Shown: in pieces, positions 32,310 through 40,742 of the stretch
How positions within the stretch are numbered: position 1 is the first letter of the stretch
Layout of the letters: each line of letters begins with the position of its first letter
NCBI GenBank assembly: GCA_018222605.1
Contig: JAAEZZ010000002.1
Span: 372,001 to 436,000 of the forward strand
Origin: Alphaproteobacteria bacterium
Lineage (GTDB): Bacteria > Pseudomonadota > Alphaproteobacteria > Caulobacterales > Hyphomonadaceae
Reading direction: 5' to 3'
Length of the DNA stretch: 64,000 bases
Made by a program: the position numbers and the translations under genes
The notes under the pieces: generated by a model
Told to the model about the DNA's origin: nothing
Databases searched by the model: none
The model's input: the letters and a program-made list of their open reading frames with translations, nothing else

Positions 32310-33878
32310 TTAACCGGCAGGGCCGGCTGACGCGGCCTGAGACACAGCACTCATGGAGGCTTCGGGCATGCCAGGCGGTCTGTGCCTATAGGATAATGCC
32401 TCTGCCACGTGAAGCCTGCGCACAGACGTCGCGCCTTCGAGATCCGCAATCGTCCGGGCGACTTTCAGAACCCGGCTATAGCCCCTGGCGGTAAGGCTCA
32501 GGCGCTCCGCGGCCTGGCGCAACAAGGCCGCGCCCGCCTCATCCGGGGCTGCATGCCTCTCCAGTTCCGGCAAAGGCGCATCGGCATTCACTGGGCGACA
32601 TGTATCGCTGACCACTTCACTGAACCGTTCAGACTGGATTTCGCGAGCCCGGCTGACCCGTTTGCGTACGTCTTCTGTCCCCTCAGTCGGCGACGGCAAA
32701 GTCAGGTCCACGGCTGTGACGGGCGGAGTGTCATAGTAAATGTCGATCCGATCCAGAAACGGGCCGGACAAACGTGCCTGATATTGCTGTGCGCACCGCG
32801 GCCCACGACGACATGCAGCGGCGCCCGGCCCTCCCCCGCATCGGCAGGGATTCATTGCGGCGATCAATTGGAATCTGGCAGGATAACGCACATGGCGATT
32901 TGCCCGCGCGACAACCGCTTCCCCTGCCTCAAGCGGTTGCCGTAAGCTATCGAGCACTGTGGCCGAAAATTCCGGCAATTCATCCAGAAACAAAACGCCA
33001 TGGTGAGCGAGCGAAACCTCCCCCGGTTTCGCCTTTATACCTCCGCCAACCAAGGCTGCCATAGAGGCGGAATGATGCGGCGCGCGGAAAGGCCGTTTTC
33101 GTGAGAGGCGCCCACGCTGAAGAAGTCCGGCTACGGACTGTATCTGCGAAACCTCCAGCAACTCTCGTGCCGAGAGAGGCGGTAACAAACCCGGCAGACG
33201 CTGCGCCAGCATGGATTTCCCGGAGCCGGGCGGACCACAAAAAAGCAGATTGTGTCCACCGGCGGCCGCAATTTCAAGCGCCCTCTTGGCGCCCTCCTGC
33301 CCTTTCACATCCCGCAAATCAGGTCCGCTTGCTTCCGGCGCAAGTTCCCCGGGTTTGGGCGGTGCAATCACAGCCCGGCCGGTAAAGTGGTTAATCAGAG
33401 CAATCAGGCCGGGCGCCGCAATCACTCCGCCGCCGGCCCAGGCGGCTTCTGCACCGCAGATCTGTGGACAGATCAACTGCAGATCCATCGCTTCGGCCGC
33501 CATGGCCGCGGGCAATACGCCCAGCGTTTCGCCCAATGTACCATCCAGCGAGAGCTCACCAATCGCCGCATACGCTTCAAGCTGGTCACCAGGCACAACG
33601 CCCATCATCGCCAGAATGGCCAGCGCAATGGCGAGATCGTAATGGCTGCCCTCCTTAGGCAGATCGGCAGGCGCCAAATTGACGATGATGCGCTTGGGTG
33701 GCATGGCGAGGCCGAGAGAGGCAAAGGCGGCGCGAACTCTCTCACGGCTTTCCCCCACCGCCTTGTCCGGCAAGCCAACGACATGAAAGGCCGGATTCCC
33801 GCTAGTCATCTGCACCTGCACATCGACAGGCTGGGCCTCAACGCCCTCAAACGCAAATGTTGTAACCCGGCAGACCAT
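32310..33878 (-). CDS. comM: ComM/YifB family Mg-chelatase-like AAA ATPase
   Basis: A 522-residue protein. An N-terminal Lon-like ChlI domain (PVDVQVQ, GLPDKAVGESRERV) is followed by an AAA+ core with Walker A GPPGSGKS (215-222) and Walker B VLFLDELPEF, and a C-terminal ChlI domain with a Cys-containing insertion (CRCGG...CRRGPRC). ComM homologues are helicases that drive branch migration in natural transformation. ATG 33878 (MVCRVTTFAFEG) is the family start. An exact LexA box lies 45 bp upstream, so the gene is probably in the SOS regulon. Confidence 0.93.
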   Translation of the reverse strand: MVCRVTTFAFEGVEAQPVDVQVQMTSGNPAFHVVGLPDKAVGESRERVRAAFASLGLAMPPKRIIVNLAPADLPKEGSHYDLAIALAILAMMGVVPGDQLEAYAAIGELSLDGTLGETLGVLPAAMAAEAMDLQLICPQICGAEAAWAGGGVIAAPGLIALINHFTGRAVIAPPKPGELAPEASGPDLRDVKGQEGAKRALEIAAAGGHNLLFCGPPGSGKSMLAQRLPGLLPPLSARELLEVSQIQSVAGLLQRGRLSRKRPFRAPHHSASMAALVGGGIKAKPGEVSLAHHGVLFLDELPEFSATVLDSLRQPLEAGEAVVARANRHVRYPARFQLIAAMNPCRCGGGPGAAACRRGPRCAQQYQARLSGPFLDRIDIYYDTPPVTAVDLTLPSPTEGTEDVRKRVSRAREIQSERFSEVVSDTCRPVNADAPLPELERHAAPDEAGAALLRQAAERLSLTARGYSRVLKVARTIADLEGATSVRRLHVAEALSYRHRPPGMPEASMSAVSQAASAGPAG

Positions 33879-33922
33879 CGCAACCCCCAGTTCGTCTAAA
33901 CCAGAGGTTAACAATTAAATTC

Positions 33923-33937
33923 GAACAAATAAAGAAC
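33923..33937. promoter_or_regulatory. LexA (SOS) box upstream of comM
   Basis: GAAC-AAATAAA-GAAC is an exact GAAC-N7-GAAC match in an AT-rich gap of about 86 bp between dusA and comM. It lies 45 bp before the comM start, the same distance as the box before recN. Confidence 0.75.
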
Positions 33938-33964
33938 AAAAATATCGAAAAATTGAAACAGGCC

Positions 33965-34945
33965 TTATGCGCGCTGAAGAGATACCGCTTCCAGCGCCTT
34001 GTCCAGAACATCCAGCCCCGCCCCGGCCCTTGGGGCCAGTTCGGATAAGGTACGCCGCCAAAGCCGCGCACCGGGCCGGCCATTGAACAGGCCCAGCATA
34101 TGCCGTGTCATCGCATGCAGACTCACACCTTCCTGCAACCGCGCCGCCATATAAGGCCGGTAGGCTTCGATGGCGTCAAAAGGCGAAACAGGCTCGCCAT
34201 CCGCATACAGAGCGGCGTCAACTTCGCCGAGAATCGCCGGCGTCTGATAAGCGGCCCGCCCCAGCATGACGCCATCAAATTCTTCCAAATGCTGCTGGCA
34301 GGCTTCGAGTGTCGTAATGCCACCATTCAGCAGAATGGTCAGGTCCGGACGCGCCGCCTTCAGCTTGGAGACAAGACCATAATCCAGTGGTGGCACCTCC
34401 CGGTTTTCCTTCGGGCTCAACCCCTTCAACCAGGCCTTTCGCGCGTGCACGGTAAACACATCACAGCCCGCCGCACTGACCTTTTCAACAAAGCCGAAAA
34501 GGGTTTCTTCTGCCGGCAGATCGTCAATCGCAATGCGGCACTTCACCGTTACGGGAATGGACACCCTGGCCTGCATCGCGCTGACACATTCCGCCACAAT
34601 CTTCGGCTGGGCCATCAGGCAGGCACCAAAAGCGCCGGACTGCACACGGTCAGACGGACAGCCGCAATTGATGTTCACCTCATCATAGCCAAAGGCTTCG
34701 GCGATGCTGGCCGCTTCGGCCATTTTGGCGGGCTCGTTTCCGCCAAGCTGCAACACCAGAGGATGCTCCGCTTCTGAAAACCCGATCAGGCGTTCGCGGT
34801 CTCCATGGATCACTGCATCGGCGGTTACCATCTCCGTCCAAAGCAGCGCACGCCTGGACAGGCACCTGTGAAACGACCGGCAATGCCGATCCGTCCAGTC
34901 CATCATCGGCGCTACGGAGAACCTGTAAACCTGATCTTGTGTCAT
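33965..34945 (-). CDS. dusA: tRNA-dihydrouridine synthase DusA
   Basis: A 326-residue FMN enzyme that reduces U20/U20a in the D loop of tRNAs. DusA features: FSVAPMMDWTDRHCR at the N-terminus, LQLGGNEP, NINCGCPSDRV with the catalytic Cys (C96), HARKAWLKGLSPKENREVPPLDY, and NGGI for phosphate binding. A tRNA-Leu gene follows on the same strand side upstream, about 180 bp away. Confidence 0.95.
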   Translation of the reverse strand: MTQDQVYRFSVAPMMDWTDRHCRSFHRCLSRRALLWTEMVTADAVIHGDRERLIGFSEAEHPLVLQLGGNEPAKMAEAASIAEAFGYDEVNINCGCPSDRVQSGAFGACLMAQPKIVAECVSAMQARVSIPVTVKCRIAIDDLPAEETLFGFVEKVSAAGCDVFTVHARKAWLKGLSPKENREVPPLDYGLVSKLKAARPDLTILLNGGITTLEACQQHLEEFDGVMLGRAAYQTPAILGEVDAALYADGEPVSPFDAIEAYRPYMAARLQEGVSLHAMTRHMLGLFNGRPGARLWRRTLSELAPRAGAGLDVLDKALEAVSLQRA

Positions 34946-35128
34946 GTTTGCCCGCTATTTCAGGACTCAAGCGTAAAAGTGAACCATAGCGGGAGCACCT
35001 CGTGGGCGTTATTAGCGGATTTGCCTCACCAGTGTACAGAACGGGCGCACATCTTAGCTCAGTAAGCCAAGCGCATGAACCGGAATGCCTAAAGAAACGT
35101 TCTCTAGCCATAATGGCGAGAAAATCCC

Positions 35129-35215
35129 TGGTGCCCAGAAGAGGACTCGAACCTCCACTCCCTTGCGAGAACTACGACCTGAACGTAGCGCGTCTACCAA
35201 TTCCGCCATCTGGGC
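35129..35215 (-). tRNA. tRNA-Leu (anticodon CAG)
   Basis: Read on the minus strand, the 87-nt gene begins GCCCAGATGGCGG and ends TCTGGGCACCA with the CCA encoded. The 7-bp acceptor stem, the anticodon arm CTACG-TTCAGGT-CGTAG giving CAG, a long variable arm (TTCTCGCAAGGGAG region), and the T arm GTTCGAGTC are all seen. The long variable arm identifies the leucine class. It decodes CUG. Confidence 0.95.
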
Positions 35216-35449
35216 ACGGGATCGGAAGGCGCCGATGTATAGGCTGTTCCCGGTGGCGTCAACGGGAAATCCCAGAACTTTTTGGCTCAACCTGCTTATT
35301 CCGCAGGATGGCAGGAGATGAGCCTGGAACACAGCGCGACAGCCCCCTTCCCCGCAAGACATGGATGAACGTTCTGCATCAGGTTAATGGGGCGCAAACT
35401 GTCTAAAGCTATACCGTCCTTACGAGACATTTTCCCGCGCATGGACCGC

Positions 35450-35827
35450 TCAAGGCTGCCGCGAAAACCGCAGGCCAATGACCGAAAGCGCAACAATCAC
35501 AAGCTCAATGACGATGGGCTGAGCCACGCCTTCCGGTACGCCAGAGACCGCAAGCCCGAGAAAGCGCCCGGTGACGGCAAGCCCGTACAGCAATGTTGGC
35601 AACCACAGCCAGGCTGTTCGGCCTTTAAAAAGCGCCCCGCCAGCGCCAATCGCGCTTACCAGAAAAAAGGCGCCCATATCCGCCCTCACAGTGTTTAGCC
35701 CCAGCCCTGTCACCACGCCGAGCCCCAGGGTTTCCGCCATGCGGTCCGGCGCTACGAGGGCCAGCCCCGCCATCATTAGTGAAAACAGGAACACAAGCCC
35801 CGCACATATACGTCCCAGCCAGATCAT
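35450..35827 (-). CDS. Small four-helix membrane protein (DUF4345-like)
   Basis: A 125-residue protein of four hydrophobic helices, with GGGAGG 7 bases before the ATG at 35827. The pattern LGLGVVTGLGLNTVRADMGAFFLVSAIGAGGALF followed by two helices resembles the DUF4345 family of unknown function; this family call is from memory of its motif. It is divergent from the sulfatase, and a 43-bp inverted-repeat region lies between them. Confidence 0.7.
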   Translation of the reverse strand: MIWLGRICAGLVFLFSLMMAGLALVAPDRMAETLGLGVVTGLGLNTVRADMGAFFLVSAIGAGGALFKGRTAWLWLPTLLYGLAVTGRFLGLAVSGVPEGVAQPIVIELVIVALSVIGLRFSRQP

Positions 35828-35851
35828 ATTCTTTCCTCCCCTTCTTGACGT

Positions 35852-35894
35852 CCTTCGCAACTATCGACATCAATAATGTCAATAGTTGCGAAGG
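35852..35894. promoter_or_regulatory. Large inverted repeat between divergent membrane protein and sulfatase genes
   Basis: Two 19-bp arms with a single mismatch (left arm begins CCTTCGCAACTAT, right arm ends ATAGTTGCGAAGG) surround the 5-bp spacer CAATA. The inner part is GACAT-N5-ATGTC. It covers the whole short gap, and the right arm touches the sulfatase ribosome-binding site. It is best explained as an operator for a dimeric repressor controlling both genes, possibly the TetR protein encoded at 37601-38203. Confidence 0.6.
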
Positions 35895-35899
35895 GTCTT

Positions 35900-37573
35900 A
35901 TGAGCAACCGATTATTGATAATGTGGACGTGCCTGGCAATCATTCTCACAAGTACGGTGAGCATGGCCTATCTTAATCGCAAGACGATCATTCTGAAGCT
36001 TGTCACCAGCCGGGACAGGATGGATGTCGCGCAAAACAGGGAAGTGACCTGGCAGGCAGGCCCCGAAACAGCCACCGCGGCACTTGAAGATCACCCTCCC
36101 AATATCATCTTCATTCTGATCGATGACCTTGGTATCAATGACATCTCTACTTTCGGAGGGGGCGTTGCCCGAGGGCTGGTGCCAACACCAAACATCGACA
36201 GGCTGGCAAATGAAGGCGCGATATTCTCTCAGGCCTATTCCGGCAGCGGCACATGTGCGCCTTCAAGAGCGATGCTATTGACCGGCCGGTATCCGACACG
36301 GACAGGATTTGAGTTTACCCCGACCCCAGCAGGCATGGGCCGCATTGTCTCCATGTTTGCAAATGACGAGGCGCGCGGCACGCTTCCCCCGGTTGATTAC
36401 AACAAACAGGCTGCAAAGACCGCCCTTCCCTATGCGGAGCAAGGCCTGCCCGGAACAGAGGTCACGCTGGCCGAAATACTGCAACAGAAAGGGTATCATA
36501 CCGTCCATATCGGCAAATGGCATCTGGGACAGAATGAGGAGTCCCGCGCCATTTCCCAAGGCTTTGATGAAAGCCTGAACATGGAGAACATGTTCTATTT
36601 GCCCAAAGACGATCCGCATGTCGTGAACGCCGAGCTGGACTTTGACCCCATCGACAAGTTTCTCTGGGCGCGCGCCCAATATGCAACATCATACAATTCG
36701 GGAGATGTGTTCGAGCCCGGTGGCTATCTGACCGATTACTGGACGGATGAAGCCAAGAAGGTGATCGAAGCCAACAGGAACCGGCCCTTCTTCCTTTATC
36801 TGGCGCATTGGGGTGTCCACACACCCCTGCAGGCCACGCAGGAGGATTACGAGGCGGTGGGAGACATTCAGCCCCATCGCTTGCGGGTATATGCCGCCAT
36901 GGTGAGAGCCATTGACCGTAGCGTGGGCGAGGTCATGGACAAGCTGGAAGGGGAAGGCCTTGCCAACAACACGATCATCGTGCTGTCCAGCGATAATGGC
37001 GGTGCGGGCTATATTGGCCTGCCGGAGATCAACCAGCCCTATAGAGGGTGGAAGATCACCCTGTTCGAGGGGGGCATTCGCGTTCCCCTCTTCATGAAGT
37101 GGCCGGCCCGGATCGCAGCGGGTACGGTTATTGAGACGCCTGTGGCGCATATTGACGTCATGCCGACACTGGCCGCAGCAGCCGGTACCGAACCGCCTGA
37201 GGGGATCGAGATTGACGGCCTGGACCTTCTGCCTCTTGCCACAGCATCGGGCGAACTGGCCCGCACCGATGACGCCCTGTACTGGCAAAGCGGTTATTAT
37301 CAGGTGGTGCGCGCTGGCGACTGGAAGCTGCAAGTGGACGGCCGCCAGAATAAGACTTGGCTGTTCAATCTGGCGGATGACCCTACAGAACAGAATGACC
37401 TGTCGGAACACGAACCGGAAAAACGTGCCGAACTGGAAGCCCTGATCCGCAAGCATCAGGAAGGCGCCGTGCCAGTACTTTATCCTTATACAATCGAAAC
37501 GCCTGTCGCGATCGACAAGACTGCGGCTGAGATAGCCATAGACGGCGATGAATATGTCTGGTGGGCAAACTGA
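35900..37573 (+). CDS. Arylsulfatase-type sulfatase, probably membrane-anchored or exported
   Basis: A 557-residue sulfatase. An N-terminal hydrophobic segment (about residues 4-24) is a signal peptide or anchor. Metal-binding D75-D76 (FILIDDLG), the formylglycine motif C119-A-P-S-R, KWHLG, and HWGVHTP with downstream SSDNGG are all present, so the active site is complete. Cys-type sulfatases need a formylglycine-generating enzyme or anaerobic maturase, and neither is in the window. ATG 35900 has AAGGG 4 bases upstream. An earlier ATG at 35876 lies within the inverted repeat and is less likely. The substrate is unknown. Confidence 0.92.
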   Translation: MSNRLLIMWTCLAIILTSTVSMAYLNRKTIILKLVTSRDRMDVAQNREVTWQAGPETATAALEDHPPNIIFILIDDLGINDISTFGGGVARGLVPTPNIDRLANEGAIFSQAYSGSGTCAPSRAMLLTGRYPTRTGFEFTPTPAGMGRIVSMFANDEARGTLPPVDYNKQAAKTALPYAEQGLPGTEVTLAEILQQKGYHTVHIGKWHLGQNEESRAISQGFDESLNMENMFYLPKDDPHVVNAELDFDPIDKFLWARAQYATSYNSGDVFEPGGYLTDYWTDEAKKVIEANRNRPFFLYLAHWGVHTPLQATQEDYEAVGDIQPHRLRVYAAMVRAIDRSVGEVMDKLEGEGLANNTIIVLSSDNGGAGYIGLPEINQPYRGWKITLFEGGIRVPLFMKWPARIAAGTVIETPVAHIDVMPTLAAAAGTEPPEGIEIDGLDLLPLATASGELARTDDALYWQSGYYQVVRAGDWKLQVDGRQNKTWLFNLADDPTEQNDLSEHEPEKRAELEALIRKHQEGAVPVLYPYTIETPVAIDKTAAEIAIDGDEYVWWAN

Positions 37574-37600
37574 TTTCGCCCGGTGTCATCTGGCGGCAGA

Positions 37601-38203
37601 TCAGTAGTCAGCCAGAAGCGCGTCCGTCGTGCGGCGCACCACTTTCTCTGCGTCCGGCGCATCAAGCTTCTGATCCTGACGAAGGCGTCGCCATGTCTGG
37701 AACGCAACAGCGGCTTCGACTGCAGCGAACAGGATCTTATCCGCCACAATGGGTTCCGGCAGCATGACCTGAAGTGTCGCACGCTCCATTTCCAGCGTGC
37801 TGTAGTATTTTTCCATCAGGAAGGGTGACTGAAAGCGCCTCAGATTGGCAGACACACGCATGGAGAAGATCTGTTCGTAGATCTCGGCACGCCGACTAAT
37901 CAGCACAGACAGGTTTCCCCGCCAATCAGGCGCCGTAAACGGGGCCTTTGCTTTTGGCATAATCTCCGCGGTGATAATCTCGGACATCTCGCCATACAGG
38001 CTGTCCATATCCTCAAAGTGGCGAAACACGGTTCTAAGGCCGACACCGGCCCGCTCTGCCACACTGGCTGCACTCGGGGACATATCCCCTTCCTGAATCA
38101 GGGCGAACATGGCTTCGACGATTTGCGCCCGGCTTCTTTCGCTACGCTGGCGGCGTCCGTCCGCCTTTTCGCCCTCTACAAGTGTCTGGCCTGTCTTGGT
38201 CAC
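37601..38203 (-). CDS. TetR family transcriptional regulator
   Basis: A 200-residue regulator with an N-terminal TetR HTH (about 18-68: RSRAQIVEAMFALIQEG, SVAERAGVGLRTVFRHFEDMDSLYGEM) and a helical ligand-binding domain. It starts at GTG directly after the TAG stop of the MBL-hydrolase gene, with no gap, so it is the last gene of the DsbA-MBL-tetR operon. It converges with the sulfatase. It likely controls its own operon through the dyad at 40639-40663 (inference). Confidence 0.9.
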   Translation of the reverse strand: MTKTGQTLVEGEKADGRRQRSERSRAQIVEAMFALIQEGDMSPSAASVAERAGVGLRTVFRHFEDMDSLYGEMSEIITAEIMPKAKAPFTAPDWRGNLSVLISRRAEIYEQIFSMRVSANLRRFQSPFLMEKYYSTLEMERATLQVMLPEPIVADKILFAAVEAAVAFQTWRRLRQDQKLDAPDAEKVVRRTTDALLADY

Positions 38204-39289
38204 CTAGAACCCTTTTGTCATCTCCACTCTGTCTGTCCCTGCGGGCAGGCTGAATATCATGCCATCTTCAGACACAGTGATCTTACCGTCATATATATCC
38301 CGCGTACCTTTTGTGAACACTCCGTACAATACCGCAGACGGCATGGGCGGGATTGTATGGTAGAAAACCAGCTGCCTGGCATTCGCCTCTTTTGCAACCC
38401 TCGCCGCATCCAGAGGTGTGGCATGATATGTCAGAATATCATCCATGATCTGGGCAATATGGTCCTGTCCACGAGCCCTTGCAGCATCCCGCATGACACC
38501 CACCATGTCCGGGTTCAGCGCCTCATGGAACATCAGATCGACATCACGTGAATTTGCGACCAGATTCGGGTCGTAAATCGTGTCTCCGCTGATAGACACC
38601 GAGCGCCCCTTATAATCGACCCGGTATCCGAAAGCAGGCTCTACAGGAGCGTGACTGACGCTATAGGCCGTTATGGTAAGATCTCCGTCATGATATATGA
38701 CGGCATGACTGCCCGGCCCTGCGGGCAGGCTGATGACCTCTCCCACACCGCCGCGGCCAGCGGGGTTGGCGATATCAACCCCATGATGAGCCGTGCGAAA
38801 CTGTCCGTCGATTCGATACGCCTGATTGAAGCCATCAATGACTTCATCAATGCCTCTCGGCCCGGAAACCGGCAGCGGCTCATCACGCCGACCATTCACC
38901 CAAACCTGCATCAGCAGTTCGCCCAAACCGTCCATATGGTCTGAGTGAAGGTGCGTCAGATAGACATGGTCGATTTTCGAAAGCGGGAAACCCATGCGCG
39001 TAAGGTTGCGCGACCCACCCGAACCGGCATCAAAGACCAGCACATTGTTTCCAGCCAAAACCCCCAGACATGCCCCGGAGCGCTTCGGATCCGGCAGCGG
39101 CGTACCAGCACCACAGACGAAGACATGCAGCCCGTCCGGCAGAGTCTGGGACCGGTCGACACCGACCCCCGCCTTTACGGCTCTCCGAAAGGCCATTTCT
39201 GCCAATTGCGGTTTGAAAAGCTGATAGCCCCCAACCCCAAGACAGATCAAAATCCCTATGAAGATCAGCAAACGACCGAACAGCTTCAC
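38204..39289 (-). CDS. Metallo-beta-lactamase fold hydrolase (RNase Z/arylsulfatase-like subgroup)
   Basis: A 361-residue protein anchored by an N-terminal hydrophobic helix (about residues 5-25). The MBL metal motif H113-L-H115-S-D117-H118 is followed by further His/Asp ligands (SISGDTIYD, LMFHEAL, and a C-terminal His in LVFYHTIPP). The GTPLPDPKRSGACLGVL start and metal pattern resemble the RNase Z-like or alkylsulfatase-like MBL subgroup. The anchor suggests a periplasmic small-molecule hydrolase rather than a nuclease. It overlaps the upstream DsbA-family gene by 4 bp. Confidence 0.85.
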   Translation of the reverse strand: MKLFGRLLIFIGILICLGVGGYQLFKPQLAEMAFRRAVKAGVGVDRSQTLPDGLHVFVCGAGTPLPDPKRSGACLGVLAGNNVLVFDAGSGGSRNLTRMGFPLSKIDHVYLTHLHSDHMDGLGELLMQVWVNGRRDEPLPVSGPRGIDEVIDGFNQAYRIDGQFRTAHHGVDIANPAGRGGVGEVISLPAGPGSHAVIYHDGDLTITAYSVSHAPVEPAFGYRVDYKGRSVSISGDTIYDPNLVANSRDVDLMFHEALNPDMVGVMRDAARARGQDHIAQIMDDILTYHATPLDAARVAKEANARQLVFYHTIPPMPSAVLYGVFTKGTRDIYDGKITVSEDGMIFSLPAGTDRVEMTKGF

Positions 39290-40587
39290 GCTTTATCCTC
39301 CCGCGCGAGCCTTTTGAGCTCGTCTTCAATTACCCACAAACGATCTTGTCCCCATGTGTAGACATTGCCGACCCTGAAACTCGGGACGCCCCATAACCCT
39401 AACTCGGACATCTCCGCGCGATTGACCTCAGCCTCCGCCCGCCAGTCACCACGGCCCAGCATGCTTCTGGCATGTTCCCAGCTCAGGCCTGCTCCGGCGA
39501 CGATGGCTTCCATGCCCTTCGCGCTACCGGCATCGATCCCTTCCGACCAGACTTTCCTCATGAAGCTGAGACAGAACTCAAAGCCCCTTTCCTGGGATAT
39601 CGCCCAAGGCAGTAGTGAATACCCTCGCTCGACAGGCTCCCCCACAGGGTCCGCAATCTTGCCGAAAGGCACTCCCAGGCGGCGAGCTTCCCGCGCGGTA
39701 TCCTTGGTTATGTACATTCCCTTCATGCGAGGTACTGGCAGTCCTCGCATGACCATGGGCAAGACAAACCGTAGTCTCAGTCTAGCACCATAGGATTGCG
39801 CCAGGGCCTTAACCCGCTCAGCAACTATGTATGTGTAAGGACTACGAAACGAGAGGTAATAATGAATCTCGGTACCTTCAGGAACACGATCAGTCACACT
39901 GGGTGCAGGAGAAACCGGGGGCGCGAATATCGGCGTCTCGGAACACCCCGGCTTTACGGCACCAAGTGCCAGCAAACGCGCTTCGAGATAGTGCAAGCGG
40001 TCCAGTCCCCAATACCACTCGCCCGCATAATGAAACGTCGCGCCAAGATAATGCCCCAGCGCTTCCCGCCGCGCACTGCCTTTGCCCTTTCGGAAAGGAA
40101 CATCTTCTCGAGGGGGCTTGTCATTCCCAGACAAGCCCCCTCCCCATAGCGTCCCCCCAATCCGTGCAGCTTGCTGCACGAAAGCTCCCTTATCCAGCGC
40201 ATCCAGAAACTCAGACTCTGCCTGCGCGATCACTTCGGCCGAAGGCGTTTTGCCCGGGTCCTGAAAGTTTAGTCCCGCCTTTTCCGCCAGTCTCTGTGCA
40301 TCCAGACGCGACCAGTCCGCCAGTTGCTCCCGCTCTGGAGCAGCCCAATCTGGAGGCGGCGCAACAAGGTGGATTTCAACATGTACATCATAGCGCTGTA
40401 CAAATTCGCCAAGGATTTGAGAGACAAGATATGAATACGGATCACTTGCATCATGAAAGTATTCCACCACATGCGCCTCTCCCCTTGCCACTCGCCGTCT
40501 CTCCGCTTTGGCGCGTGCAGCAGCCTGCCTTTCAGAAGAGGTCAGATACTGCGTGAGGCGCGACATGATGGCAGTTCTCAGAGACAT
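39286..40587 (-). CDS. Tandem DsbA/2-hydroxychromene-2-carboxylate isomerase-like protein
   Basis: A 433-residue protein with two thioredoxin-fold DsbA-type domains. The first (about residues 35-240) carries DPYSYL and the second (about 240-430) SPYTYI at the active-site turn. The redox CXXC is absent in both. Ser-Pro-Tyr in this position is typical of the kappa-GST / 2-hydroxychromene-2-carboxylate isomerase branch, which uses glutathione. The C-terminal LGLWGVPSFRVGN with the cis-Pro is well conserved. ATG 40587 was chosen; other starts lie up to 21 codons upstream. It heads a three-gene operon with the MBL hydrolase and TetR genes. The substrate is unknown. Confidence 0.85.
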   Translation of the reverse strand: MSLRTAIMSRLTQYLTSSERQAAARAKAERRRVARGEAHVVEYFHDASDPYSYLVSQILGEFVQRYDVHVEIHLVAPPPDWAAPEREQLADWSRLDAQRLAEKAGLNFQDPGKTPSAEVIAQAESEFLDALDKGAFVQQAARIGGTLWGGGLSGNDKPPREDVPFRKGKGSARREALGHYLGATFHYAGEWYWGLDRLHYLEARLLALGAVKPGCSETPIFAPPVSPAPSVTDRVPEGTEIHYYLSFRSPYTYIVAERVKALAQSYGARLRLRFVLPMVMRGLPVPRMKGMYITKDTAREARRLGVPFGKIADPVGEPVERGYSLLPWAISQERGFEFCLSFMRKVWSEGIDAGSAKGMEAIVAGAGLSWEHARSMLGRGDWRAEAEVNRAEMSELGLWGVPSFRVGNVYTWGQDRLWVIEDELKRLAREDKA

Positions 40588-40638
40588 GCCTGCCCCTTCA
40601 TCCAGATCCCCCGATTGGCACAAACTCCACGCACTTAA

Positions 40639-40663
40639 ATTATGACACACCTAGTGCCATAAT
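40639..40663. promoter_or_regulatory. 25-bp dyad upstream of the DsbA-MBL-tetR operon
   Basis: ATTATGACAC-ACCTA-GTGCCATAAT has 10-bp arms with one mismatch, located 52-76 bp before the first gene of the operon. The size and symmetry fit a TetR-family operator. It shares GACA and the 5-bp spacer geometry with the repeat at 35852-35894. Confidence 0.6.
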
Positions 40664-40685
40664 AATTCACGCGCGACAATAGCCA

Positions 40686-40712
40686 ACTTACTTGCCACCC
40701 CAGAAAGTAAGT
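40686..40712. repeat. Hairpin between the Pfa operon and the DsbA operon
   Basis: ACTTACTT and AAGTAAGT flank an 11-base loop, about 30 bp past the end of the megasynthase gene at 40743. No T tract follows on the minus strand, so it is not a good intrinsic terminator. It could be part of the operator region or a rho-dependent processing site. Confidence 0.45.
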
Positions 40713-40742
40713 AAGGTGACCAGAATTCAGATCATGAACGCT

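Noticed and set aside
35625-35882. An 85-codon minus-strand frame beginning in the large inverted repeat
   Set aside because: The apparent start mirrors the opposite start because of the repeat; the 125-residue membrane protein in another frame has the ribosome-binding site and hydrophobic pattern.
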